Source: Leptobrachium leishanense (Eukaryota; Chordata; Amphibia; Anura; Megophryidae). From it: a stretch of 64,000 nucleotides of DNA. Positions within the stretch are counted from its first letter, which is position 1. Each line of letters begins with the position of its first letter. The stretch spans positions 70,760,997-70,824,996 of the forward strand of contig CM019067.1 in the NCBI GenBank assembly GCA_009667805.1, in the 5' to 3' direction. The notes beneath the pieces are model-generated. The model searched no databases. It saw nothing but the letters and a program-made list of their open reading frames with translations, and was not told the DNA's origin. The position numbers and the translations under genes were made by a program. Positions 10,408 through 21,075 of the stretch are shown in pieces.

Positions 10408-11448
10408 CTACTTCTGCGGTGAAAATTGGTATGAAGCATTAGCAACCCTTTTAGCCTTGATTAAGGCCTCTTCTTCTCGGATAGCTTTGACCAGTTTGGA
10501 ATAGGTTAGTCTCTTGCTCTGGTATCTGGTCTGAAATTTCAACATTATGGGATCCAGTGGGAGTGCACCTTTGAAAATTTGATCCATCAAAGCTTTGCTT
10601 GCATGACTCGGCTCCATGCCTCTTTTTAGAATAACCTGATGGATGATTTTAACCAGCCGCCAGACATAGGTGGACAATTCTTCTCCTTCCTTTTGATAGG
10701 TGTGAGAGAACCTGTGGATAAGCTCGGCACAATCCTACACTCCTCCAAAAATTTCCTGTAAAGCTTCTAGATACTCAGCAGCAGGGCAGCCTGGCTTGTC
10801 TCTTTTCAGATTTCGGACGACATCTGAAGCAGGAGCTCTTAAGCTCTCGATCAACCTTTGTCTCTTCATGGTGTCAGCAACTTCCCATTCTTCCACAGCT
10901 TGCACTGCCTGATCTATCCAAGTGTCAAAGTCCTCTTCTCCAGCTGGCACAGGGACCTTACCGGAACAGAACCCCAACTTGCGATATCCATAATTGGCAG
11001 ACGCGGCTGAGTTTTGGGCCAACGTTTCCACCAGCTTCCCCATAGTGGTAAAGAATGTAGCAGGAGGGAACCCTGCAATTGGGGTAGGGGTAGCATCGGG
11101 TATCTCGTCTCCTGACGTTGTTGGTCTAGTCACGGGAACATTAGTGGGATCGCCACGTGGTATACTTGGCTGGACCAGTCGAACTTCCACATCGTCGGTC
11201 AGCTTCACACTTGCGCCCTGAAAATACACTGGAACACCCTTCCTCCACTCAAAAAGAACATATGTGTGAGAAGTCTCTGGGTTCACTTTAATGTCCACTA
11301 TGAATCCCTGCTGGTCAGGTGCCAACGCTGCCACGGCCCAGCGGATCTGTTCTTCTGCCCAGGTGCCTGCAGGAATGTCCATTACTACACTCAACCCTAA
11401 CTGGCCATTTTGTGCTTTACACCACTCTGCTGCTTCTTCTGGATCCAT
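10408..11448 (-). pseudogene. PNMA-like Gag of a Ty3 retrotransposon (interrupted)
   Basis: The ATG at 11446-11448 lies 56 bases after the LTR. Residues 1-90 (EAAEWCKAQNG..., VVMDIPAGTW) resemble the N-terminal region of paraneoplastic Ma antigens. Residues 157-237, starting KLGFCSGKVPVPAGEEDF, resemble the PNMA/Ty3 capsid N-lobe. An in-frame TAG at 10735-10737 interrupts it; the same frame then continues through a capsid C-lobe-like region to 10408. Vertebrate PNMA genes are known to derive from Ty3-type gag. Here the flanking LTRs, zinc knuckles and protease show it is still part of a retrotransposon, not a domesticated gene. Confidence 0.7.
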
Positions 11449-11484
11449 ATTAACCCCTTAATTGCTGTATACTCAGAGACTGGA

Positions 11485-11502
11485 ATCCCGGATGAGCCCC
11501 CA
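11485..11502 (-). promoter_or_regulatory. Primer-binding site resembling tRNA-Pro
   Basis: On the minus strand, two bases after the 5' LTR, TGGGGGCTCATCCGGGAT matches the complement of the 3' end of vertebrate tRNA-Pro as I know it, apart from one G-to-A change at a CpG. Its position between LTR and gag ATG is as expected. Confidence 0.7.
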
Positions 11503-11504
11503 CG

Positions 11505-12453
11505 TGTAGCACTCACTCGCGGAGGAGCCGCTGAATTAACCTCGGGTTAGTCTCACCGCACTAGGGAATAACTATACACCAGCACTGTTGTGGATTTTTA
11601 TAGATTAGATTCTTTACTGATCCCAATAAAGCAGCATATATAACGTAGATATGGTATTCAAACGACAGGATTTCGTAACGCAGGAAAAACACGCGGCGGC
11701 AAAAGAAAAAGATTAACCCCCTCAGTTCTGGAGTGTAAGTCCCGTGAATAATAGCTCAAAAATGTGTATTGTCTCGGGTACCCGGGTACTGTATTCAACT
11801 GGCCAGTGAATGAAACAAACAATCTTCGACTAGTCACGTTGGGGCCCTGTGGATTTAAACAATACTGCAGTGTGCGTTTCTTATTTTTGGAACTGCGGCC
11901 TGGGAGGCCTCTCACCCATCCAATAGACAAACTGTCCAGCACCCGATCAAGGATCTTCTCCCGCCGTGCACTGGGACTCTGTGCCACTGGGTCCGCTCCC
12001 TGCTTGTCGAATCTCCGCAACAGGGACAACGATCCACCGCCTGCACTCCCAATCGATCAGCACGGTCTCCTCACTCGGGGTCCAGCTGGAACTAGATTTC
12101 CATCCAGACCTCTCAGCACTGCGTAGGTAGGTCTCAGCAGGATCACTGTCCTGATCTCCAGCACCAGTGAGGCAGCGCCTATATTCTGGCCTGGTCACGA
12201 TCCTTGACAGTTTTTACGTGCGTCCTCCACCTTTCAACGCTCAGCTCACTCTGCCTCTCCCCCGCACGAGGCTGCTGATCTCTTTCCTCTTCCTACACCA
12301 CCCACCTCCTGTCCTCACGCAAAGGATCATGGTAGGCGTAGTTCAGTTCTGTCCTTGTTTGTCCAGCATAATCCATAGGTCTCTGTCTCCCTCTGGTGGC
12401 CATAATAATTAAATGCAGCAGAGCACAGTCACAGTCTTTAAAGCAGCGCTACA
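11505..12453 (-). mobile_element. 5' LTR (by element sense) of the PNMA-type Ty3 element
   Basis: It begins TGTAGCACT and ends AGCGCTACA and is followed by the ATAC target duplication (12454-12457). It aligns with the LTR at 8173 along both flanks but has about 430 extra bases (about 11934-12365) bounded by GTCCAGCA at both ends. That repeat suggests a deletion by microhomology in the other LTR, or a duplication-bounded insertion here. Divergence between the copies is visible but modest. Confidence 0.85.
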
Positions 12454-12457
12454 ATAC

Positions 12458-12830
12458 CTACATATATATTTATTTATTTTTCTATAAAGTATTTTACATT
12501 GAGATTTCTCTAATTTTCAAGTATGTCCTGGGTTCAAGAACATTGAATTTAGTATATTCCTGTCTCATTTATTACGCCTGCATTTAATTTATTATGCCGC
12601 TATTAATTTAGCATGCTTTACTCATGCTTTGGATCTGTCCTCCTTCACACGTGGCTCTGTGATGCTCACCTAGCAGCACCTACAATATAATACAAGAATA
12701 CACATGCGCAGTCCCTATACATTTAACATTTCATGAGAGCAATTATGGGGTTGGGTCACAGGGCCATGCTTAAAGGGGAACAGCACTTATCAGCTGCCAC
12801 AATTTGTAACTGACACAAGGTGCACTGACA
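12458..12830. other. Short LINE/SINE tail and unclassified sequence
   Basis: At about 12467-12540, read on the minus strand, is the 3' tail shared with the LINE at 57.7 kb (block AACCCAGGACATACTTGAAA). The rest to 12830 shows nothing recognisable. Confidence 0.5.
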
Positions 12831-13275
12831 TCGTGCCGGGCGCGATGATGTCAGATTCAGCCCCCCCCCACCAGAGCAGGGGGAGCGCCTGAAGGGGAGG
12901 GTGGGGTCCTTTGGATCCCTCTATCTCCCCATCACTGAGGGGTAGAGGCTAATGCCAGGCATCCCTGGAAAAGTCACAGTCTGATCTTTTCAGCGATGCA
13001 TTGTATTAACCCCTTAGGCGCCAGTCTGCGATCCGGCACCAATCGGCGGTGGAACATGGCTGATTTCTGGTGGGGGCCAACATCTTGGATGACAGCCCCA
13101 CCTCCGGGTCTCCCCTCGTAACCTGACTCATCGCGTATGGCACGAAGATGACAGTTAACCAGGTAACCCCTAGCTGCCCAGGGATTTTTTTGAACCCCCA
13201 TATCTCCCGATCGGTGGCAGCTGGAGGGTCATGTTCGCTATTGTTGGAAAGGCATGGCCTTTCCAATGATACAAA
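12831..13275. mobile_element. TTAA-family element, left part
   Basis: The blocks GGGGAGCGCCTGAAGGGGAG, CTTTGGATCCCTCTATCTCC and GGCATGGCCTTTCCAATGAT match the interior of the element at 5489-6700 in the same order. Its continuation (TTTCCAATGATACAAACATG, ACCATG) resumes at 15591-15620 after the foldback insertion. Ends were not determined. Confidence 0.6.
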
Positions 13276-13470
13276 ATAAGGATGCACTCTAATAAAATCC
13301 AATTTTATTGATACAAAAACATAATAAAATATGACATATGACATTCAGAATTAACTAACAAAAAATACATAAATACCACAATACTCAAATCAATATAAAT
13401 CAATATAAATGGTAAACAGCAATTACCCGGCACTTTAGAAGAACAGCAAAATAGAGAGCAGAGCCAGGGA

Positions 13471-13506
13471 TCCCAACGTTTCGACCTTAAGTCTTTATCA
13501 AGGGAT
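13471..13506 (-). other. TGATRAAG-stem-GAAACG structured motif
   Basis: On the minus strand the motif folds as outer stem ATCCC/GGGAT, then TTGATAA, inner stem GAC/GTC, GAAA, then ACGT. The layout resembles a hammerhead ribozyme core, with U-A in place of the C3-G8 pair and one extra A before stem II. Activity is not claimed. Confidence 0.4.
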
Positions 13507-15260
13507 ATGAAAAAAATGTAAGTACTTTGTATATATACATCATAAGTTCCCCAGGAGGACCAATCGAGGAGGAAATCAGGAATGCACACACCTGTGGTTA
13601 ATAACGGCGGCCGCCAAGTCAAACAGCCGGACTCAAGTAAAAAATCACAAGAGTCCGGTGCTGACCGGGATACTATGCGCATGCGTTTATACAGCGCATG
13701 CGCAATAGATGTCCCAAAGGAAAAGGTGTCTAAGCTGAACGATAATGAAGGAAAAAAGGGTATACTCGCTAGACGATTGCAGAAAAACGGCCCAATCATA
13801 ACAAAGGCTATTGGATGATAGCAGATAAAGAAACAACGGATTTGTAAAATCACCAGTTCCAATCAATATTACAATAAGAAACGAACAATAGCTACCAAAT
13901 TTTACAAAGAAATGGAACATTCAATAATCATACATATCATCATCTGTACAATGTAGAGAGCCAAAATTCATAAACCCATTATATTAGTCTTAAGCATGAT
14001 TATACCGAAAGTAACATAATTACAAAGAAAGTAACATCAATAACTCATTAGACATATTTAAAAAATAAATATATATATAGATATATATAAAAAGAAAAAA
14101 AGAAAAAGAAAAAAATAATAAAAAAAGAAAAAAGAAAAAAATATATAATCACATATATCCATTTTTTAGGGCAATACAATGATTCTCACGAGTGATTCAT
14201 TCTAGACATATTCGTCAACCTATATTAATTGTTAGCCCATATGAAAAATACATATATATGCATGAATAAAAATAAAAATTAAATCACAAATGAAATCAAA
14301 AAAATAAAATATAATATCCAAATAATAAAAATAAAAATAAATAAAAACAAAAAAAGCACAACAAAAAATATATCCTTCCTAGTATAAATCAAATTCTGAC
14401 AATATCGTATAGCCTCCTTCAATATTCCTCCGTCCAAGAATGTTCCTATTTTTTGTTGTGCTTTTTTTGTTTTTATTTTTATTCTTTGGATTTTATATTT
14501 TATTTTTCATTTCATTTGTGATTTAATTTTTATTTTTATTCATGCATATATATGTATTTTTCATATGGGCTAACAATTAATATAGGTTGACGAATATGTC
14601 TAGAATGAATCACTCGTGAGAATCATTGTATTGCCCTATAAAATGGATTATATATTTTTTCTTTTTAATTTTTTTATTATTTTTTTCTTTTTATTTTTTA
14701 TATATATATATTTATTTTTTACATATGTCTAATGAGTTATTGATGTTACTTTCTTTGTAATTATGTTACTTTTGGTATAATCATGCTTAAGACTAATATA
14801 ATGGGTTTATGAATTTTGGCTCTCTACATTGTACAGATGATGAAATGTATGATTATTGAATGTTCCATTTCTTTGTAAAATTTGGTAGCTATTGTTCGTT
14901 TCTTATTGTAATATTGATTGGAACTGATGATTTTACAAATCCTTTTCTTTCTTTATCTGCTATCATCCAATAGCCTTTGTTATGATTGGGCCGTTTTTCT
15001 GCAATCGTCTAGGGAGTATACCCTTTTTTCCTTCATTATCGTTCAGCTTAGACATCTTTTTCTTTGGGACATCTATTGCGCATGCGCTGTATAAACCCCC
15101 GGTCAGCACCGGACTCTTGTGATTTTTTACGTGAGTCCGGCTGTTTGACTTGGCGGCCGCCGTTATTAACCACAGGTGTGTGCATTCCTGATTTCCTCCT
15201 CGATTGGTCCTCCTGGGGAACTTATGATGTATATATACAAGGTACTTACATTTTTTTCAT

Positions 15261-15297
15261 ATCCCTTGATAAAGACTTAAGGTCGAAACGTTGGGAT
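15261..15297 (+). other. TGATRAAG-stem-GAAACG structured motif, right arm
   Basis: This is the mirror copy of the motif at 13471-13506, in the right arm of the foldback. Outer stem ATCCC/GGGAT, core-like TTGATAA and GAAA, inner stem GAC/GTC, then ACGTT directly before the outer stem's second strand. Confidence 0.4.
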
Positions 15298-15639
15298 CCC
15301 TGGCTCCGCTCTCTATTTTGCTGTTCTTCTAAAGTGCCGGGTAATTGCTGTTTACCATTTATATTGATTTATATTGATTTGAGTATTGTGGTATTTATGT
15401 ATTTTTTGTTAGTTAATTCTGAATGTCATATGTCATATTTTATTATGTTTTTGTATCAATAAAATTGGATTTTATTAGAGTGCATCCTTATTTTGTATTC
15501 TTCATAGTTATAGAGGTTTTGTTGGGAAGCCTTGTTTAGGAGTGCACCTCTGCTTTTCTAGTGTGCAGAGCAACTGTTTTTTTTTTCCCCTTTCCAATGA
15601 TACAAACATGACCATGCTACTGTCACGTTACCTCTTGGC

Positions 15640-16600
15640 GTCTCCTATGTATTCAACCTCTTGGCATCTCCTTTGTATGATACGTTTTTGTGATCCGTAA
15701 TAATCACAACAGGAACAGTAGACCCCTCCAACAAATGCCTCCATTCAGATAAAGCACTAAATAAAGACACTACTGCCAATAATGCTTAATTCGCTATGTC
15801 ATAATTCATTTCTGCCTGAGACAATTTTCAGGAAAATAATCCACAAGGGTGCAGAGGTTTATAAGGTGACTCTCTTTGAGGCAATCCAGCTGCCACTCCT
15901 ACTTCAGATGCATCAACCTCTAACTGAAAAGGTAGTTTTGGGTCTGGATGTTTCAACACTGGGGCAGTAGTAAAGGCTGTCTTGAGAGTTTCAAAAGCCT
16001 GTATGGCCAAAGGGGTCCATCTTTGATGCTGAGCACCCTTCATGATCATGGAGGTTAGGGGGGCAAAGAGGGAGGAGACGTTCTTGATGAACCTTCTATA
16101 ATAGTTAGTAAACCCCAAAAATCTCTGAATGGCCTTCAATCCCTGAGGTAATGGCCAATCCTTAATGGAGGATAATTTGGAGGGGTCCATCAGAAAACCC
16201 TCCGGTGTAATCACAGAACCCAGAAAACAGAGCATGGTCAAATCAAATATACATTTTTCAAGTTTGCAATACAGGCCGTTCTCCAATAACCTTTTGAGAA
16301 TGGTACGAACATGCATGTGGTGTGTGTCAATGTCAGGAGAATAAATCAAGATATCATCCAAATAAACAATGACAAATTCATGCAAAAAGTCTCTGAGCAC
16401 ATCATTTATAAAATCTTGAAACACAGCTGGGGCGTTACATAGCCCAAAGGGCATCACCAAATACTTGTAGTGCCCACTACGGGTATTAAAGTCCATTTTC
16501 CATTCGTGATTTTCTTTCACTCTGATCAATTTATAGGCACCCCTTAGGTTTAACGTAGTATATATCTTGGCACCCCGTAACCTATCAAACAATTCTGCTA
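15640..16600 (-). pseudogene. Ty3 reverse transcriptase/RNase H remnant
   Basis: The open part (15828-16592, 254 residues) contains the RT palm: LRGAYKLIRV, the MPFGLCNAP block and the catalytic YLDD within VIVYLDDILIYS. The connection domain follows (LGFTNYYRRFI) and then the start of RNase H (LEVDASE). Downstream of 15828 the RNase H reading continues only with a frameshift: a WRHLLEG...VVIITDH region is recognisable near 15690-15740. No LTR, integrase or gag adjoins it, so it is a truncated internal fragment of a Ty3 element, related to the chromodomain group but decayed. Confidence 0.8.
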
Positions 16601-17195
16601 TGAGTGGTATAGGAGTATAAAAACAGCAGTGAGGGTTTATAGAAAAAACAGCAAATAAACATAAATACGTAGCTTGCTAGTGAAGACTCCTAAGGGATGG
16701 CTTCTCTTCATCCGTCAATAATACATAAATAAGAATATAAGGAGCCTCACTGTAAGACAAATGAAAAAAACATAGGGCAGAACTGCATATATAAATGATA
16801 CAGAAACCCCTTCACATATAACATGCTCACAGGATATTAATTCAATAAGGGCACATCAATCAATATACCAGTACTCAGCCACTGTAATCCGCCAGTAGAC
16901 CTGTGGTGTAGCTGGAAACCACTGGTGAATCAGCTTTCAGAATCACTGAACACCATATAGGATGCAGGATAGAGCAAAAAGGCTGGACGAAATAAAAGTG
17001 TTAAAATCTAATTTAATAGGACATAAAGCCGATGCGTTTTGTTACATAAAAGTAACTTTATCAAGACAAAAAGTCCAGAACTAGGTATCTGGTCGTTGTA
17101 CGCAGCACACCAGGATAGGTCCTTTCCCTATGATCCTTAGAAATGGCCAGTAAACGACTAAGCCTGTTTTAGCGCAACGTAACCAATGTACCTAC
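16601..17195. other. Unclassified repeat with TGATAAAG-type hairpin motif
   Basis: On the minus strand at 17031-17065, CTTGATAAAGTTAC is followed by GTAACAAAACGC, so a GTTAC/GTAAC stem separates TTGATAA from AAAACGC. It resembles the motif in the foldbacks at 13.3, 20.9 and 36.3 kb. The remainder has AATAAA-like strings but no coding capacity. Confidence 0.4.
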
Positions 17196-17699
17196 AAAAT
17201 GTACCTACAAAACCCTCACTAACTCAGCGCCCCACTACCTGTCCTCACTAATCACCAAATACACCCCAACCCGCTCCCTAAGGTCAAACAGTGACCTGCG
17301 CCTAGCTTCTCCCCGCATCACCTCTTCCCATGATAGACTGCAGGACTTCACACGCGCAGCCCCCACTCTCTGGAACGCTCTCCCTCGTACTGTCAGACTT
17401 TCCCCTAACTTCTCTTCCTTCAAACGCTCCCTTAAAACATTCCTATTTAGGGAAGCCTGCCACCCAACTCACTGACGCAACCATCAATCACTCTCACCTT
17501 ACAGTCCTCTCATCCTGTTTCCAACCTCAACCCTCCTAGATTGTGAGTTCCTATGGGAATAGGGCCCTCATCTCCTCCTGTACTGTTTGTCAAAGGTTGT
17601 TCAATGTATTGTAACCCTGTCTACATTGTGCTTATTGTACAGCGCTGCGGAATATGCTGGCGCTTTATAAATAAAGAATAATAATAATAATAATAATAC
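17196..17699 (+). mobile_element. L2/CR1-group LINE 3' end
   Basis: The segment encodes remains of the LINE ORF2 C-terminus, readable as CCC ACT CTC TGG AAC GCT CTC (P-T-L-W-N-A-L), followed by the 3' untranslated region with TACAGCGCTGCGGAATATGC, TTTATAAATAAAG and an (ATA)n tail. It is 5'-truncated to about 500 bp, as is usual for LINEs. Confidence 0.8.
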
Positions 17700-18138
17700 A
17701 GGAGAAATACACAAAGATGCAGAGAGAGAGTCAGTCTAGCCAAGGTTCAGTATGCCAGAGAGTATGTCAGCCGTTTGCCAGGGTCAGTATGCCAGAGAGT
17801 ATGTCAGAAATATAAGTAACAAATTCGCACTGAGAGGATATGGAAAACCATGTCAAGGCGACGAGGAAACAGATTGCCAGTGGTTTTAAACCCGTTGGTG
17901 CCGTGCCACCGCTCTGGGCCCCGCCCCCAGCATCCCACGTGACCGCCGCGTTTCCCTTCACCATTCTGCGCCCGGCCAGCGTGCAGCAAAGAAGATGCTG
18001 CCGGGCACCGGGTAAGTGTGGCATGGGACGTAACAGCTACAAGAAAAGGTAAAATAAAAAAAAACAATAATAATAATAAAATAAATAAAAACGTGGGTTT
18101 TTTTGTTTTGTTTTTATAATAATGCAGCACTATTGTAC
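17700..18138. other. Unclassified; right part resembles the TTAA family
   Basis: The last 30 bases (ATGCAGCACTATTGTACACA) match the palindrome arm at 6233-6265 of the TTAA element. The matching second arm is found only at 20858-20890, so the palindrome was opened by the insertion between them. A GC-rich block at 17900-18020 carries no recognisable gene. Confidence 0.4.
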
Positions 18139-18151
18139 ACATCTAAATTAT

Positions 18152-20857
18152 TTTTATTTTTTTTATTTTTTATAAAGTGGTTGTATTTGTAATTCACAAG
18201 TAATCTAGGTACAGATTATCTAAGTGGTAGTGTCCCTTTTTTTTAAATTCTTTAATTTGGAAAATTTGCATCGACATATAAAGCCAACATAAATGAAAAT
18301 GACCTCGCAGGGCCAAAGTAAGTCATCTGGTAAACTACAAAAGAAAAACAACAACAAAAAATAAATAAAAAGAAAGTTAAGATCATCTGCAGAGAACACA
18401 CCAAAATGCAAGGGCATCTGCGAAAACCACATTAGTATTTTAGATCAGCTGCAAAAAACACATTAAAAGTTTAACGGTATCTGCAAGAAACGTATTCAAC
18501 AAAATCATTCCCAATTAGGAGGGTCTCATCCAAACAAAATTATAAGAAACTAATGGCTATTAACGGCCAGAGAAAGGCGTTAGGTAGTTAATATAAAAAA
18601 TAAAATTAAAACAAAAGAAATGTCTAGAAAAAGCCAGCCGAGGGCATCAAGCTAAAGGAAAAGGAAGCTAAAGGAAAAGGAGGGGGAGGAGGTAATGGGT
18701 AGACTTGTCTACCGATTTTTTTTCGGTTCGATTCGTCCGTATTTTGTCAATTTTCGTGTCGGCTCGTTTCGGCCGAGTTCCGTTTCGGTTCGTTTCGTTT
18801 TCGTATCGACTTGTTTTTCGTAATTTCGGAAATTTTTGTGTTTTTCGGAACGTCTGTTCTCCTCGTTTCAAAGTGTCTATTCGTTTTGACGTAAACTAAT
18901 GGTTTTTCGGATCCGATATTTCTGTCGATACGATAATTCTGTCGATACGATAATTCTGCCATTGAGATTTCTCATGTTTTACAAGAAGGATACATTGAGA
19001 TGGGAATGATACAAAATTACAGAATCAGCGATATAACCAAAAAATATGTTGCCCGAAATTACTGAAATGGAACCGAAATCAGGAATGGACCCAAAATTAC
19101 GAATGGAACGAAAATGATTTTCGATTTTACACATTTCTAGTCCATTCGAAAATTCCGAACAAATTTTCGTTTCGTTTCGTAAATATTTAGTTTCCGGAAA
19201 ATTCGGATCTGAAAATTTTCGTAAAATCGGCTGAATCCGAATGCACGAATCGGGAAATTTCGTGAAAATTCCGAAATTCTGAAACTGAAACGCACATCCC
19301 TAGTAATGGGGAGACGGCAAAAGCCAAAAATGTGCCTGCCCTGGCGAATACCCGGACGATCCATAAGACCACAGGGAGGCCAAGGGGAATAATGGCACCT
19401 AGCCCAGGCACCCAGGAGCACACCGGGCACCAGGCCACGGGTGCGTCCCCGAGTTATCCCGGAGTAGCCAAATTAAGTATAAAATAAAAAAAAAACACAG
19501 AAAAAAGGTCACATAAAATAACATAAAATCATCCCCAATTAGGGGGTCTCATCGTAAAATAAGAGCAAGATATAAAACGTCTCAGCATGTGGGCAGAGTT
19601 CAAAAGAAGCGTCGTCTGACATAAAAAAAGGGTCGGGAGAGCACAGCAAAAACGTCCCAAACAACGCAGGAGATTCATCATCCGGTGGCCCGGATTGGGA
19701 ATTCTCGTGGCTGAAACAAGGCTCAAAGTCACAAAATCATCAGAAAGAGTCTCTGGTGTGTCAGAAATGCCCCCAGCCGGGGAATATTTACCAAAAGGGC
19801 TTCAGCAAAAAACACTCAGGAGGGGGTATCAAAGAAGGTCACAAAAAAAAAGAGGGCAAATCAAAGTCAGCCGGTATCCAGCAAAGGAGGCTGGGCCGTC
19901 ACAGGTAGGTATATGCAGGGTCATCCAGATTCCTCTGTCTTCTTGGGCAGGTAGGCTCGACAGAGAAAAGTATTCTGGAATAAAACCTCATGGTACCTTG
20001 GTGCGCACATCCGGGCCGTCTTAACCTCTAGCTGGGGTTAAATCCTCGTAAGGTCCAGACCAATCTGCGATCTCCAAATCTCCTCCGTAGATCCACTCGA
20101 TGTTGCCGTGTGCGCATCCCACCAACACGGGATGCCACCTTGCGAGCAGACCGCAAGGTAAACCGCATTCGTCGGGGGTCCAGGTCACCATCCACGTCGC
20201 TGTCTTCTTGCACAGTCCTGCCACCAGGCACATCAGGCATCCCTCGGAACTCCTTCGGCTCCATCCCAGGCGGGGGATTCATGCCACCGCAGCTGGTGGT
20301 CTCGTCTCCCAGCTTCCACTAGTCATCCCTTCGCTTCCCCAGAACCTTCATCAACTGGCGCCATATGCCCCGTGTAAGCGGGCTCTCTTCGTCCCCGGGC
20401 AGTGATGTGAGGCACGCCTCAAGGTCCTCCAACACGGCTCCCAAATTCCAGTGGGGGGGTGGGCAGGCTAGCCGCCGCCAGTCCGCATCCACCGTCACAA
20501 GATCTGTTGTGGCTCCAGCAGCAAGTAGAGGACGGGGGCCCTCCATCCCCATGGCCCGCCGCCACCTGGAACCTCAGTAAGGGGGTTGAGGAAGGACCAG
20601 CACGTGCAGGAGCTGAAGTCCAGGCCCCAAGATGGCCGCCGGCAGGTCGAGCTCCGAAGGTACGAGGGGGTGTCTCTGGTCCAGAGAGGAGGACAAGATG
20701 GTCTCTGGACAGCTCTAGTCCGGTGGCTAGCCACCCTGGAACCTTTGGATTCAAAAAAATCCTCTTTAAAAGTCGCCTGGAGGTCCCTAATGTCGGCAGA
20801 CGTGAGGAGCTCCAACAATGCACGTCCACCTCTGTTGGTAGCTGGCCACACCCCCCC
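18152..20857 (-). mobile_element. 2.7-kb retrotransposed-type insertion, unclassified
   Basis: A 13-bp repeat with one mismatch (ACATCTAAATTAT at 18139-18151, ACATTTAAATTAT at 20858-20870) flanks it and falls at the centre of a palindrome known from 6240-6280. A T-rich run directly after the left repeat would be a poly-A tail on the minus strand; a GGGGGGGTGTGG start is at the right end. Together these suggest a minus-strand retrotransposed copy. Short minus-strand frames at 20419-20892 show no domain that I can name. The hAT MITE at 18700-19302 lies inside it. Confidence 0.45.
18700..19302. mobile_element. hAT-type MITE with exact 8-bp TSD
   Basis: The ends are TAGACTTGTCTACC and AACGCACATCCCTA. 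GTAATGGG is duplicated exactly at 18692-18699 and 19303-19310. The body consists of TTTCGG/CCGAAA-rich sequence (TTCGGTTCGATTCG and similar). The MITE at 55863-56401 is the same family. Confidence 0.8.
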
Positions 20858-20900
20858 ACATTTAAATTATAATGTGAACAATGATGCTGCAATGATGCTG

Positions 20901-21075
20901 CAGTTAAAAAGATTTATTGGTACAAATAGCAACTAATAAACATTCCAATGCATTTCGCCTGGTTCCATCCCAAAACTATTACGGTTTAATCCCTGATGAA
21001 GTCTGGGTTGGAACCAGACGAAACGTGTTGGAGTGTTTATTTGCTGCTGTTTGTACCAATAAATATTTTTAACTG
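20901..21075. repeat. Small foldback with CTGATGA...GAAACG motif
   Basis: CAGTTAAAAAGATTTATTGG at the left pairs with CCAATAAATATTTTTAACTG at the right, and pairing extends inward through the GTTTATT region. In the right arm (20993-21027) CTGATGAA is followed by stem GTCTGG/CCAGAC and then GAAACGTG. This is the copy whose core letters match the hammerhead consensus best. Confidence 0.6.

Larger units (their letters stand above)
13270..15590. mobile_element. Large foldback insertion (Penelope-like pLTR candidate)
   Basis: Two near-identical inverted arms (about 13270-14370 and 14447-15500) surround a 76-bp spacer. CTTTCCAATGATACAAA is repeated at 13259-13275 and 15590-15606, a 17-bp target duplication in the host TTAA element. 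A 90-bp unpaired tail follows the right arm. Each arm carries the motif ATCCCTTGATAAAGAC followed by GGTCGAAACGTTGGGAT. Long variable target duplications and inverted terminal sequence are known for Penelope-like elements, so that origin is a reasonable inference. Open frames inside the arms have no domains. Confidence 0.6.

Noticed and set aside
10735..11448. A domesticated host PNMA gene
   Set aside because: Two LTRs, a target duplication, a PBS, zinc knuckles and a protease surround it, and it has an in-frame stop. It is a decayed retrotransposon gag.
20459..20936. Overlapping GC-rich frames on both strands near 20.5-20.9 kb
   Set aside because: Open frames on both strands in CpG-rich DNA; no domain was recognised in any. 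The interval is listed as part of an unclassified insertion instead.
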